Numbered from the stretch's first letter, positions 25,619 through 34,991 are shown. The stretch is 64,000 nucleotides of DNA from Bog-793 sp963761425 (GCA_963761425.1 CAVXGQ010000004.1:186001-250000), one strand, 5' to 3'. Notes: generated from the sequence alone by a model not told the origin. Made by a program: numbers and translations.

Positions 25619-26172
25619 ACGGCGCTCAGTTCGTCCGCCGCGACGGCGTCGTTGCCGGGGCCGACGCCGTCCGGGACCAGGGTCGCCGGGGCGGGGCTGG
25701 CAGTGGGCGTGCTGAACAGCCAGCGGTTGAAGATCGTGAACTTGCCGACCCAGAGCACGCCGTAGGTGAAGAAGTTGGCGAACTCCACGAGGATGGTGAC
25801 GCCCATCTTCGAATTGGTGATGTGGTGCGATTCCACCGACGCCAGGTGCACGGCGCCAGTCGAGAGCAGGACCCCGGCGATGGCGATCGTCCAGAACGGG
25901 ACGACCTCGCGCATCAGGTGGGAACGGCCGGTCTTGCCCCAGGTCCAGGTGCGGTTGAGGTAGTAGGCCGGGGCGGTCGCTATCGAGGTGGCGAGCAGGT
26001 TGCTCTCCGCCGCCGTTCCGACCTTCAGCACGCGGAAGAACACATACAGGGCGACCAGCGTGAAAACCGTCGAGATGACAGAAACGAAGGTGAAGCGCCA
26101 GACCTTGGGGAAGTTCGGTAGCTGGGTTAGCTCCCACGCGAAGACGAACGGGTGCAGAAGCGCTTTACGCAT
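25615..26172 (-). CDS. GtrA-family membrane protein
   Basis: A 185-residue protein with four transmembrane segments (around FTFVSVISTVFTLVALYVFF, ATSIATAPAYYLNRTWTW, FWTIAIAGVLLSTGAV and FANFFTYGVLWVGKFTIFN). GtrA proteins are thought to flip or hold polyprenyl-phosphate sugars for cell-surface polysaccharide or glycan modification. Start: the ATG at 26172 (MRKALLHPF). The frame is open 18 codons further, but that would run into tesB. Its start shares bases with the divergent tesB start. Its stop overlaps the lnt stop region by 4 bp. Confidence 0.85.
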   Translation of the reverse strand: MRKALLHPFVFAWELTQLPNFPKVWRFTFVSVISTVFTLVALYVFFRVLKVGTAAESNLLATSIATAPAYYLNRTWTWGKTGRSHLMREVVPFWTIAIAGVLLSTGAVHLASVESHHITNSKMGVTILVEFANFFTYGVLWVGKFTIFNRWLFSTPTASPAPATLVPDGVGPGNDAVAADELSAV

Positions 26173-27049
26173 GATGGCCCGAGTGTACCGTCTCCACGTG
26201 GGCCCCAAGACCGGCCAGCTGATCAAGCTGCTGGCTCTCGAACAGATCGAGGAGAACCACTTCCGTGGCGTGAGCCTCGACGAGACGAGGCGCCGCGTGT
26301 TCGGGGGCCAGGTGGCCGCGCAGGCGCTCGTCGCGGCAGGTCAGACCGTTGAATCGCGCCGCGTGCACTCGCTCCACGCCTACTTTCTGCGGCCCGGGGA
26401 TTCCCACCGTCCGATCCTTTACGAGGTCGAACGAATCCGCGACGGCGCCTCGTTCACGGCCCGGTGGGTGATCGGGGTCCAAAAGGGCAAGCCGATTCTC
26501 GGGCTGATGTGTTCGTTCCATCGCGACGAGGAGGGCCTCGTCCACGGTGACCGGATTCCCGACGTCCCCGCTCCCGAGGAGCTCCCGACGCTCCCTGAGG
26601 CGCTGAGCGCCCGGGGGGTGGAGCCGTCGCCGATCTTCCTCAACACCTACGGCCTCGACATCCGCTTCGTGACGGAGTACCCGTGGCTACGGGGTGGTGC
26701 GCCCTCGGACAAAGAGCAGGTCTGGCTGCGCGCGACAGACCCGCTCGGTGACGACCCCCTCGTCCACGCCGCCATCGTCACCTTCGCGTCCGACCTTACC
26801 CTCGTCGACACGATCCTCCAGCGCCATGGCACGACCCCTTTCGACGAGCACTTCGTCGGCGCGAGCCTCGACCACAGCGTGTGGTTCCACCGTCCTTTCC
26901 GCGCCGATGAATGGCTCTTTTACGACCAGACCAGCCCCGTCGCCTTCGGCGCACGCGGTCTCGCTCGGGGTCTGCTGTTCTCGCGTCAAGGCCACCTCGT
27001 CGCGAGTGCCGTCCAAGAAGGGCTGGTCCGGCTGAAGGCCGCCCACTAA
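26171..27049 (+). CDS. tesB: acyl-CoA thioesterase II (TesB)
   Basis: Hydrolyses fatty acyl-CoA. Double hot-dog protein of about 290 residues: first fold IEENHFRGVSLDETRRRVFG then GGQVAAQALVAAGQTV and SLHAYFLRPGDSHRPI; second fold with LWLRATDPLGDDPLVHAA-like residues, FASDLTLVDTIL, and ASLDHSVWFHRPFRADEW. The active-site Asp, Thr and Gln region is kept (LDHSVWFH, VQEG). The start is uncertain: ATG at 26171, GTG at 26183 or GTG at 26198. The first would overlap the divergent GtrA start. Confidence 0.92.
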   Translation: MMARVYRLHVGPKTGQLIKLLALEQIEENHFRGVSLDETRRRVFGGQVAAQALVAAGQTVESRRVHSLHAYFLRPGDSHRPILYEVERIRDGASFTARWVIGVQKGKPILGLMCSFHRDEEGLVHGDRIPDVPAPEELPTLPEALSARGVEPSPIFLNTYGLDIRFVTEYPWLRGGAPSDKEQVWLRATDPLGDDPLVHAAIVTFASDLTLVDTILQRHGTTPFDEHFVGASLDHSVWFHRPFRADEWLFYDQTSPVAFGARGLARGLLFSRQGHLVASAVQEGLVRLKAAH

Positions 27050-27137
27050 AGCCCCTGACCCGCCCTCCCTGGCCGGGCGCACCTCTTCCGCGGTGACCCG
27101 CGCCACCCGGGGAGGTCGAACGTACAACGGTGACCGA

Positions 27138-27740
27138 TCAGCTTTCCGGATCCGACGACGTGGCACGGCGCTGTTTGACCACCCGCTTGGTGACGCCGGT
27201 GACCAGCCCGATCCGGCGCGCCGCCTGACGCGCCGCCCGACCCGCCTCGGGTCGGAGCGCCCCGGCCACAATCCCGGCGGTCTCGAAGGTGCTCGGTTCG
27301 CGCCGTGGCCCTGGAACGTCCTTGGGAGTCTCCAACCCGGGGGTGCGGACCCGGTCGGTGTAGAGGGTTGAGCGCTCGATCCACAACACGAGTAGCGCGA
27401 TCCCTTCAGAGAGCGCCGTGCCGGCGACATGCAGCCGCCCGTACTCGAACACCGGCCCGGCGATCAGCACCGCCGCGACGACGAAGTCGCCAAGGTGGTG
27501 GGCTCGCCGGCTCAACAGACCGACCGCGCCCAACCGGCCCTTGGTGACGACGTTCAACAACAGCAGCAAGATGCCCGCGGCCACCATTACGATCTCCGCC
27601 CCGCCGGTCAGGTGGAAACCGACGGCGATCAGCGCGATCGCGATGACGTACTCGGCGACCTGGTGACCGAGAAACGGGACGCGCCGACGTGCGGGAACCC
27701 GCTTGGTTCCCGGTTCAGTGGCCCGGCGTCCGAGACGCAC
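27138..27740 (-). CDS. hypothetical membrane protein
   Basis: A 200-residue protein with about four hydrophobic segments between residues 25 and 125 (VIAIALIAVGFHLTG, MVAAGILLLLLNVV, FVVAAVLIAGPVF, LSEGIALLVLWIERS), basic flanks and a Arg/Ala-rich cytosolic C-terminus. I do not recognise the family. It lies about 30 nt downstream of tatA on the same strand and may be co-transcribed with it. Confidence 0.65.
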   Translation of the reverse strand: MRLGRRATEPGTKRVPARRRVPFLGHQVAEYVIAIALIAVGFHLTGGAEIVMVAAGILLLLLNVVTKGRLGAVGLLSRRAHHLGDFVVAAVLIAGPVFEYGRLHVAGTALSEGIALLVLWIERSTLYTDRVRTPGLETPKDVPGPRREPSTFETAGIVAGALRPEAGRAARQAARRIGLVTGVTKRVVKQRRATSSDPES

Positions 27741-27772
27741 CGAGGGTCAACCGCCTTCGGTGCCGCTGTCGA

Positions 27773-28018
27773 TCAGCTGCCGCTCGAGTCCTTCGGTGCC
27801 TCGGAGTCCTTCGGCGTTTCCGCGGTCTTCGCCGCGTCAGCCGCCTTCGAGGACTCCTCGCCTTCGGCGAGGCCCTTCTTGAACTCGTGTGAAGCGCTTC
27901 CGAGGCCGCGGGCGAGCTCGGGCAGCTTGCTGCCTCCGAAGAGCAACACGATGACGACGACCGCGATGATGATGAGGCCGTCCGGCCCGAAAACATTTGC
28001 GAGCACGCCTGCAGGCAC
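27773..28018 (-). CDS. tatA: Sec-independent translocase subunit TatA
   Basis: Forms the protein-conducting part of the twin-arginine system. The 81-residue protein has an N-terminal helix (IIIAVVVIVLLFGGSKL), the FGGSKLPELARGLGSA hinge and amphipathic helix, then a charged tail rich in Lys/Glu/Asp/Ser. The GTG at 28018 is chosen because AGGAGG lies 4-5 nt upstream; the frame is open 13 codons more. TatB/TatC are not in the window. Confidence 0.9.
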   Translation of the reverse strand: MPAGVLANVFGPDGLIIIAVVVIVLLFGGSKLPELARGLGSASHEFKKGLAEGEESSKAADAAKTAETPKDSEAPKDSSGS

Positions 28019-28200
28019 AGGCCCTCCTCTCGTTGCGGGGCCAATGCTAGACCGCACCGACCTCGCGCGGTATGGCCCCCACTAGGTACCCCGCGGGCAC
28101 CTCACCAGGATCGGTAAGGTGGCCCGATGTCCGCGGTGCCCCCTCCGACATGGCCGGCACCAGAGCGCCAGGGTGTGTGCACCGGGGAGCATGGTCGATC

Positions 28201-30354
28201 ATGACGACGCCGATACGATCCGGCCGAGATGCCTGGCGCGACCCGCCGGACCAGCCGGCGGCGCTGGCCCTCCCCGGTAAGCAGGGCCGTCCCGGCCCGG
28301 CGACCTGGCGCGGGGTGCCGATCGATGAGGCGATCGAGGACTACCGGCTGGCATGCCTGGCCCGGGCGGTCGACGATCGCCAACTCACCATCCACCGGCA
28401 GGGCGCGGCCTACTTCCACATCTCGGGGGCGGGACACGAGGCGTTGCTTCTCGGCCTCGCCCGGTCGCTGCGCGCCGGCTACGACTGGTTCTTCCCCTAC
28501 TACCGGGACCTCGCGCTGGTGCTCGCCCTCGGCGTCACCCCCTACGACGTCCTGTTGCAGTGCGTCGGGGCGGCCGACGACCCGAGTTCGGGTGGGCGTC
28601 AGATGCCCGCTCACTGGGGAAACCCAGATCTCCACATCGTCACCCAGTCGAGCGCGACGGGCAGCCAGTGCCTGCCGGCGGTCGGCTGCGCCGAAGCCGG
28701 ACGTTACATCGCCGCCCGCGGGCTGCCGGGCATCGAGGGCCACGCCGACGAGGTGACCTTCGTGTCGCTCGGCGACGGGGCTGCCTCGGAGGGCGAGTTC
28801 TGGGAGAGCCTCAACAGCGCTTGCAGCTTGCGCCTTCCAGTCGTCTACGTCATCGAGGACAACGGTTTCGCCATCTCGGTCCCGGTCGCCGAGCAGTATC
28901 CGGCACCGATCGGCAAGCTCGTCGCCGGCTTCCCCGGTTTAGAGGTCGCCGAACTCGACGGCTGCGACTACTTCGCCGCCCGCACCGTCGGGGCCGAGGC
29001 GGTCGCCCGGGCCCGCTTCGGGGCCGGACCGGCACTCATCCACGCTCACGTGGTCCGGCTGCACTCGCATTCGTCCTCGGACGACCAGACCAAGTATCGC
29101 CGAGCCACCGAGATCGCCGAGGACCACGCCCACGACCCCGTGCAACGGCTGCGCGACGAGCTGATCGACGCGGGGTTCCTCGACGAGCAACGGGCCAACG
29201 CCATCCGAGACGAGGCGCACGCCCTCGTGGCCGCGGCGGGTCGGGACGCGCTCCGGGCCGCCAAGCCGGATCCCACGACGGTGACCGATCACCTCTGGCG
29301 AGTTCCCCAACTTCCGGAACCTCCCGAGCCGGGGGGAGAAGGCGAGGTGGTGACCTTCAGCGAGGCGATTCGCCGCACGCTCCACGAGGTGATGGGGAAC
29401 GACGAACGGGTACGGGTGTTCGGCGAGGACGTCGCCGACTCCCCCGATGACGAGTTGGAAGGCCTCGGCGGCGTCTTCGGGCTCACCCACGGGCTGCAAC
29501 GGGCCTTCGGCGACGACCGCTGCTACAACGCGCCGCTCGCCGAGGCGAACATCGTCGGGCGGGGGATCGGCCAGGCGATCCGCGGCCTGCACCCGGCGGT
29601 CGAGGTGCAGTTCTTCGACTACATCTGGACCGCCATGCAGCAGATCCGCACCGAGGCGGCCACGACGAGATGGCGCTCCAACGGCGCGTTCTGCGTGCCG
29701 CTGGTGCTGCGCGTCGCGATCGGCGGCTACCTGCGCGGTGGAGCCATCTGGCACTCGCAGTCCGGCGAGTCGATCTTCACGCACATCCCGGGGCTCATCG
29801 TCATGTTCCCGTCGCGGGCCCGCGACGCCGCCGGCCTGCTGCGGGCGGCGTTCCGGTGCGAGGATCCGGTGCTGTTCTTGGAGCACAAGCACCTGTTCCG
29901 CCAGCGTTACGCCGCCGACCCCTACCCGGGCCCGGATTACGTCCTACCGCTCGGCAGGGCGGCGACGGTGCGAATCGGCCACGACCTGTCGATCGTCACC
30001 TGGGGGGCGACCGTCCGGCGTTCTCTCCTCGCCGCCGACCAGCTCGCCGCGGAGGGCATCGAGCCCGAGGTGATCGACCTGCGCACCCTGGCGCCCTGGG
30101 ACCAGGAGGCCGTCGCCGCCTCGGTCCGGCACACGTCCCGCTGTCTCGTCGTCCACGAAGACGTCCTCACCTCCGGGTTCGGCGCCGAGATCGCCGCCTT
30201 CGTCGCCGCGGAGTGCTTCGGGGACCTCGATGCCCCGGTAGGCCGGGTCGGGGCCAAGGACGCCTGGATCGGCTACGACGCCGGTCTGGAAGGGGCGGTC
30301 CTGCCGCAGACCGCGGACATCACCGCGGCGGCACGGCGGTTGGTGGCCTACTGA
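28201..30354 (+). CDS. 2-oxoacid (branched-chain) dehydrogenase E1, fused alpha-beta subunits
   Basis: Thiamine-diphosphate enzyme that decarboxylates branched-chain 2-oxo acids and passes the acyl group to an E2 lipoyl protein. Of 717 residues, the alpha domain (about 1-360) shows IHRQGAAYFHISGAGHEA, FPYYRDLALVLALG, and the ThDP motif GDGAASEGEFWESLN...VIEDN; the beta domain (about 375-717) shows FSEAIRRTLHEVM, VFGEDVADSPDDE, NAPLAEANIVGRGIGQA and VIDLRTLAPWDQEAV. Usually the two are separate chains. No E2 or E3 gene adjoins. Its 3' end overlaps the convergent pstA stop by 7 bp. Confidence 0.92.
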   Translation: MTTPIRSGRDAWRDPPDQPAALALPGKQGRPGPATWRGVPIDEAIEDYRLACLARAVDDRQLTIHRQGAAYFHISGAGHEALLLGLARSLRAGYDWFFPYYRDLALVLALGVTPYDVLLQCVGAADDPSSGGRQMPAHWGNPDLHIVTQSSATGSQCLPAVGCAEAGRYIAARGLPGIEGHADEVTFVSLGDGAASEGEFWESLNSACSLRLPVVYVIEDNGFAISVPVAEQYPAPIGKLVAGFPGLEVAELDGCDYFAARTVGAEAVARARFGAGPALIHAHVVRLHSHSSSDDQTKYRRATEIAEDHAHDPVQRLRDELIDAGFLDEQRANAIRDEAHALVAAAGRDALRAAKPDPTTVTDHLWRVPQLPEPPEPGGEGEVVTFSEAIRRTLHEVMGNDERVRVFGEDVADSPDDELEGLGGVFGLTHGLQRAFGDDRCYNAPLAEANIVGRGIGQAIRGLHPAVEVQFFDYIWTAMQQIRTEAATTRWRSNGAFCVPLVLRVAIGGYLRGGAIWHSQSGESIFTHIPGLIVMFPSRARDAAGLLRAAFRCEDPVLFLEHKHLFRQRYAADPYPGPDYVLPLGRAATVRIGHDLSIVTWGATVRRSLLAADQLAAEGIEPEVIDLRTLAPWDQEAVAASVRHTSRCLVVHEDVLTSGFGAEIAAFVAAECFGDLDAPVGRVGAKDAWIGYDAGLEGAVLPQTADITAAARRLVAY

Positions 30355-31388
30355 GCCGACTCGTCCGGATCCGCCGGGGCCACTTTGGAGCGGAAAAGTC
30401 CGGCGATGCCCTGTTCCCGCAGCGCCCGGCCCGACCGAGCGCCGGCGGGGCGGCCGGTCGCCGAAAGCGCCCGGTTCGGCGAGTAGCGCTGCGTCACCCG
30501 CACGATGAGGCGGGAACCGAGGATCAGGGCGACCACCATCACGACCAGGATCAACGCCGCGTCGTTCGCCAGGGCGTGCTGGGAGGCGAACGGGCTGTCG
30601 TAGTCGGCCCACACCGCGTAGGTGAGAAACCCGACCGGCGAGTGGATGAGCGCCGCCGTCGGATAGGTGGTGCTCGAACCGGCGGTGTACAGCAGCGGAG
30701 CCGTCTCGCCGACCGAGATCGCGATGGCGACCACCAGCCCGGTCAGCATCCCCGGCAACGCCGAGCGCAGCACGACCCGGCGCAGCATGTGGGATTTCAC
30801 CATGCCGAGCGCCTCACCGCCCTCGCGGTAGGCGAGCGGCACCTGGTTCAAGGCGAGTTCCGTCGACTTCGCGATGTAGGGCACGACGAGCATCGAGAGC
30901 ACCACCCACGCGGCGAGCAGCGAGAACTTCCAGTGGAGTCCGATCACCAGCGCAACGAACCCGACGTAGCCGAACACGATCGACGGCACGCCGGAGAGCA
31001 CCTCCGAGGCGCTCCGCAGCACCGTGGCGACCACCCCCGGTCGGCAGAACTCGGCGAGGTAGATCCCACCTCCGATCCCGACCACTCCCGCGATCAGCCC
31101 GACACCGAGGGTGATGACCAGCGTGCCCACGATGTCGTCGGCGAGTCCCCCGCCCGCTCCGATCGTCGGCGTCCAGATCACGCTCCAGTGCCAACCGCTC
31201 ACGGCGCGGGAAAACACCCCGTAAAGGATCCACACGACCGGCGCGACCAAAATCGCGAGGCCGACCCCGCACGTCGCCCACCACAGCCCGTTCACGGCCC
31301 GGCGCCGGTGGGAGATCCGGAACGGCGCAGAGGAAACCGAACCGGGCGCACCACCGCCCGGCGTGACCGTCGCCGGGATGGACCCCAT
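30348..31388 (-). CDS. pstA: phosphate ABC transporter permease PstA
   Basis: Inner permease of high-affinity phosphate import, 346 residues with about six transmembrane helices. The ABC coupling motif reads YREGGEALGMVKSHMLRRVV followed by LRSALPGMLTGLV, and the family SVGETAPLLYTAG stretch is present. Its start touches the pstC stop (31388), so the two are translationally coupled. Last gene of the order pstB-pstS-pstC-pstA. Confidence 0.95.
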   Translation of the reverse strand: MGSIPATVTPGGGAPGSVSSAPFRISHRRRAVNGLWWATCGVGLAILVAPVVWILYGVFSRAVSGWHWSVIWTPTIGAGGGLADDIVGTLVITLGVGLIAGVVGIGGGIYLAEFCRPGVVATVLRSASEVLSGVPSIVFGYVGFVALVIGLHWKFSLLAAWVVLSMLVVPYIAKSTELALNQVPLAYREGGEALGMVKSHMLRRVVLRSALPGMLTGLVVAIAISVGETAPLLYTAGSSTTYPTAALIHSPVGFLTYAVWADYDSPFASQHALANDAALILVVMVVALILGSRLIVRVTQRYSPNRALSATGRPAGARSGRALREQGIAGLFRSKVAPADPDESAQ

Positions 31389-32506
31389 CAGAAGCCCGCC
31401 CCGACCGGCAGCACCGCCCCGTGGGCGGAGCGGCGGACGATGATCCGGGCGAACACGTTGGCGACGATGGTGATGACCAGAAGCACCAGCGCCAGCTCGG
31501 CCAGCGCCCGAGTCGCGAGGCCGCTCGGGTCCGCCTGGGCGGCGTCGAGCGTCGTCACGATGGTGGCGGCGATCGTCGTCATCACGCCGTAGATGTTGTG
31601 AACGATCTGATCCTGGCTGCCGCTAATGATCGCCACGGCGATCGTCTCACCGAGCGCCCGCCCGAGACCGAGCACCGCCGCCCCGATCACCCCGGTGCGC
31701 ACCCATCGCGCCTGGACCCGCCGGAAGACCTCGGCGTCGGTCATGCCCAGCGCTACCGCCCCTTCCTTGGTGGTCTCAGGGACCTGGCGCAACAGGTCGC
31801 GGCTCGTCGCCGCGATGATCGGGATGATCATCGCCGCGAGGACCAGACCGCTCGTCAGCAGACCCTCGCCGTCCCCGACGTTGCCCCGGAAGATCGAGAA
31901 TGGCGGGAAATTGGGCAGATGGGTGAGCGCGGGGTAGACCGCCCTGGCGATCCACGGTCCAAAGGTGAGGGCGCCCCACACGCCGATCACAACGCTCGGG
32001 ATCCCGGCGAGGATCTCGAGGCAGATCCCGATCCCCGCTCCGAGGCGAGCGGGGAGCTTCTCCACGACCAGGACGGCGGCGCCGACGGCGACCGGCAGCC
32101 CGACGAGGAGCGCGATCGCCGACGATTCCAGGGTTCCCACGATGAGCGGCCAGGATCCGAACTGCGCGCCCGCTAGGTGGGTGACGCCGCCGGTGTGGAG
32201 GATCTTGCCGTAGATGTTGCCGAGCGTCCACGCGCTCGAAGTGATGAAGCTGGCCCCGCTATAGCGGATCGACGGCATGGCCTCGACCAGCAATACGACG
32301 AGCATGGCCACCAGCGCCCCGAGCGGCACCACGGCGAGAAACCCGCTCCCCGCGGCCAGCGCCCGCTCGAGGATCCGCTGCCGCCGTCTCAGGGTGACGC
32401 TGTCTTCCGATCCGCCAGGGCGAGCGCCGCTCAGCCGAGGTGGCCGGGGCGAACCTTCCACCCCGGCCACCTCTTCAGCCGGCGAAATTCGATGCCTCCC
32501 GGTCAC
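31388..32506 (-). CDS. pstC: phosphate ABC transporter permease PstC
   Basis: Partner permease of PstA, 372 residues. About six transmembrane helices follow an N-terminal cytosolic extension of ~50 residues. The typical GTLESSAIALLVGLPVAVGA and IPSVVIGVWGALTFGP segments and the coupling motif TTKEGAVALGMTDAEVFRRV with GLGRALGETIAVAII are present. It lies between pstS and pstA. Confidence 0.95.
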   Translation of the reverse strand: MTGRHRISPAEEVAGVEGSPRPPRLSGARPGGSEDSVTLRRRQRILERALAAGSGFLAVVPLGALVAMLVVLLVEAMPSIRYSGASFITSSAWTLGNIYGKILHTGGVTHLAGAQFGSWPLIVGTLESSAIALLVGLPVAVGAAVLVVEKLPARLGAGIGICLEILAGIPSVVIGVWGALTFGPWIARAVYPALTHLPNFPPFSIFRGNVGDGEGLLTSGLVLAAMIIPIIAATSRDLLRQVPETTKEGAVALGMTDAEVFRRVQARWVRTGVIGAAVLGLGRALGETIAVAIISGSQDQIVHNIYGVMTTIAATIVTTLDAAQADPSGLATRALAELALVLLVITIVANVFARIIVRRSAHGAVLPVGAGF

Positions 32507-32568
32507 TCTTCGTTGGGCTCCATCCGCACCTGTCGCCGCGGGGAATCACCAGGGTGGCCGAGGTTCAT

Positions 32569-33807
32569 CTAGCTGACGGTTATCGACTTGAGGAGCTTCA
32601 CCGCCACCGCCATGGCGCTGACCGGGAGCGGCTTGAAAAGCACCGGACCGAGGAACGACGGTGCCGCCCCGGCACGGGGGTCCATCGCCCAGGCCAGGGT
32701 GGCCTGGATGGCGTCCTTCAGGGTCACCGTCGCTTGGTGCTGCAGGACGATCGCGTATTCGAAGTTCACGTCTGGGTACCCGAGTGGCGCGCTCTTGGAG
32801 TAGATCAGCGAGATCGCCCCGTCCGACGGGATGCGGGTGTAGCTCGCCACCTCGTCTTCCACCCCCCTCGCGGTGGGCAGGATGAAGTGGCCCATGCCGT
32901 TTTGCAACGCGGCGTAGCCGACGCCTTCCGCCGTCGCGGTCGGCACGTAGGAGATCCCCAGGTAACCGATCGCGCCGGTGGTCGCCTTCACCGCGGCGAG
33001 AACGCCAGTGTTCCCCGACTCGGCCAGCTCGCCGGTGACATTCGGCCAGGCCGCGTAGTAAAGCGACGGCCCGGAGTACCGGGCGAGGTGGTTCCAGCTG
33101 TGCTTGTCACCTACGTAGAGGTACGAGGTGAACAAGAAGGTGTCACCGCTCGAATCCAGGCGGCGGACCGGCACGATGGTCAGGTTCGGAAGGGTCAAGC
33201 CCGAGTTGATCTTGGCGATCCGTGGCGAGTTCCAGTTCGTGATGGCACCGTCGTAGATGTCGTTGACGATTCCCGGGGTGAGGAAGATGTGCTTGCCGGC
33301 CGGGATGCCCGGGACGTTGTAGGCCATGACCTGCGACGAGATGACCACGGGAATGTTGAGGATCCCCCCCTGGAGGTCCGACGTCGGCAGGAACGCGTCC
33401 GACGCCCCGATGTTGATCGTGCCGCTCATCGCCTCGGACTGACCCTTACCCGAACCGCCGGCAGCAACATTCAGCGAGGCCGGCGGGTGACCCGCCTCCC
33501 ACTCCTCAAAGAGCGGGTAGAAAAGCGACGAACCGGCTTCGGTGAGCGTTCCGGCGCCCGTGGCCGGCAGCGCCTCGAGTGCCGACAGCTCCGTCTCGAT
33601 CTGGGCCAGCGTCGGCGTCGTGGTGGTTGCCCGGGGCGAGCGCGACGCCGACGGGTGCTTCGCCGTTGCGCCACCCGGCGCCACGAAGACCATTCCGACT
33701 CCCAGCGTGCTGGCCAGGGTGAGGGCGGCGACACCCATCACCCGGGCACGGCCGAGCCGCCGACGCCCACCCTGGGCCGTCCTCATACCTACTGCGTCTT
33801 GTCGCAT
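32569..33807 (-). CDS. pstS: phosphate-binding protein PstS
   Basis: Extracytoplasmic phosphate receptor, about 412 residues. Signal peptide VMGVAALTLASTLGVGMVFV is followed by ATAKHPS, which fits signal peptidase I cleavage. No lipobox cysteine is seen, unusual for a Gram-positive PstS. The mature protein has a short linker, then the PstS fold: GAGTLTEAGSSLFYPLFEEW, AAGGSGKGQSEAMSGTINIG, IPVVISSQVMAYNVPG, VPVRRLDSSGDTFLFTSYL (RxDxSGdT phosphate loop). Start taken as ATG 33807; ATG 33786 is also possible. Confidence 0.93.
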   Translation of the reverse strand: MRQDAVGMRTAQGGRRRLGRARVMGVAALTLASTLGVGMVFVAPGGATAKHPSASRSPRATTTTPTLAQIETELSALEALPATGAGTLTEAGSSLFYPLFEEWEAGHPPASLNVAAGGSGKGQSEAMSGTINIGASDAFLPTSDLQGGILNIPVVISSQVMAYNVPGIPAGKHIFLTPGIVNDIYDGAITNWNSPRIAKINSGLTLPNLTIVPVRRLDSSGDTFLFTSYLYVGDKHSWNHLARYSGPSLYYAAWPNVTGELAESGNTGVLAAVKATTGAIGYLGISYVPTATAEGVGYAALQNGMGHFILPTARGVEDEVASYTRIPSDGAISLIYSKSAPLGYPDVNFEYAIVLQHQATVTLKDAIQATLAWAMDPRAGAAPSFLGPVLFKPLPVSAMAVAVKLLKSITVS

Positions 33808-33885
33808 CTCGCTGCTGTGCTCCTTTCGGTCATCCGCCCGGCGGGCGGTCTGCGGGGCAGTTGCCACCAGAGGATCCCGGATCCG

Positions 33886-34740
33886 TCACCGGTCCCCTGG
33901 AACCTGGGTCGCTCCCGGGTCAGAAAGTGCGGCGGGAGCGAACTCGCCGCCTAGGTAGCGCGCGGTCTCGACGCGTTCGGGGCGGGTGAACAGTTGCGAA
34001 GTCGGTGCGGCCTCGATCATGCGACCCTCGTAGAAAAAGACCGTGTTATCCGACACCCGGCGGGCCTGATGGAGGTCGTGCGTGACGATGATCACCGTGA
34101 GATCGGGGGTCAGCCGATGGACCAGCTCTTCGACCGCCTCGGTCGAGCGGGGGTCGAGCGACGAGGTCGGCTCATCGAGCAGCAGCACCTCCGGCTCGAC
34201 GGCGAGGGCGCGGGCCAGGCAGAGCATCTGCTGCTGACCACCGGAGAGTCGGAACGGCGAGTCGTGGAGACGATCCGCCACGTGGCTCCACAGACCGACT
34301 TCGGCGAGACGGGTCTCCGCGATGTCCCTCAACTCGGACCGCTTCGCCATCCGGTGGGCCCGCACGCCCGAGACGATGTTGTCGAGGATCGACATCGGGA
34401 AGGGATTCGGCCTCTGGAAGACCATGCCGACCCGTCGGCGTAACACGAGCGGATCCATGCCGTCTCGGTAGATCTCGTCGTCGTAGAGCGAGATCTGACC
34501 ACGGTGCCAAAAGTCGCGGACCTTGTCGTTCATCCGGTTGAGCGATCGTAAAAACGTCGTCTTGCCGGACCCCGACGGACCGATCAGCGCGGTGATCGTG
34601 CCTTTCGGGAAACCGACGGTGATGTCTCGCATGATCGTCATAGCGCCGAAGCCGAGCGATACCTGGTGAGCATGGATCACCTCGGTGTCCTCGAGCAGCG
34701 TGGTGCCGACGACGCGATCGCTCTCGATCACTGGGGCCAC
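33886..34740 (-). CDS. pstB: phosphate ABC transporter ATPase PstB
   Basis: ATPase of the Pst system, 284 residues. Walker A is GPSGSGKTTFLRSLNRMND, the Q-loop region is GMVFQRPNPFPMSILDNI, the signature is RLSGGQQQMLCLARALA, and Walker B is LLLDEPTSSLDPRST, followed by VIIVTHDLHQARRVSD. The GTG at 34740 is chosen because GGAG lies 5 nt upstream; an ATG-led frame extends 27 codons further. It is the first gene of the pst cluster here, ahead of pstS, whereas pstSCAB is the usual order. The T4SS-like cluster lies just upstream on the same strand. Confidence 0.94.
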   Translation of the reverse strand: MAPVIESDRVVGTTLLEDTEVIHAHQVSLGFGAMTIMRDITVGFPKGTITALIGPSGSGKTTFLRSLNRMNDKVRDFWHRGQISLYDDEIYRDGMDPLVLRRRVGMVFQRPNPFPMSILDNIVSGVRAHRMAKRSELRDIAETRLAEVGLWSHVADRLHDSPFRLSGGQQQMLCLARALAVEPEVLLLDEPTSSLDPRSTEAVEELVHRLTPDLTVIIVTHDLHQARRVSDNTVFFYEGRMIEAAPTSQLFTRPERVETARYLGGEFAPAALSDPGATQVPGDR

Positions 34741-34991
34741 CTTTGCTCCATGAGGAATTCCCACGGCGGCCCGAACGTATCCAAGCGATCTGAACCGACG
34801 AAGAACGGCAGGTGACCCCACGATGACGTCCGCGTGAATCCTTCCCTACGGCGGTTCCAAGCCTTCTAATACCTGTTCAGCCGCCATTTCCATACCGACC
34901 GAAGGTCGACCGTCCCGGCCACTCGGAACTCGGGCGGTGCCTCGGCGACGGAAACGGGCGCGCCGCCCCGCTCTCGGCGCGGCGCCCGGCG

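Noticed and set aside
34741..34936. PHO-box-like GTTC elements upstream of pstB
   Set aside because: GTTCC (34854) and GTTCA (34875) are 21 bp apart, not on the 11-bp period expected, and the match to GTTCACC is poor.
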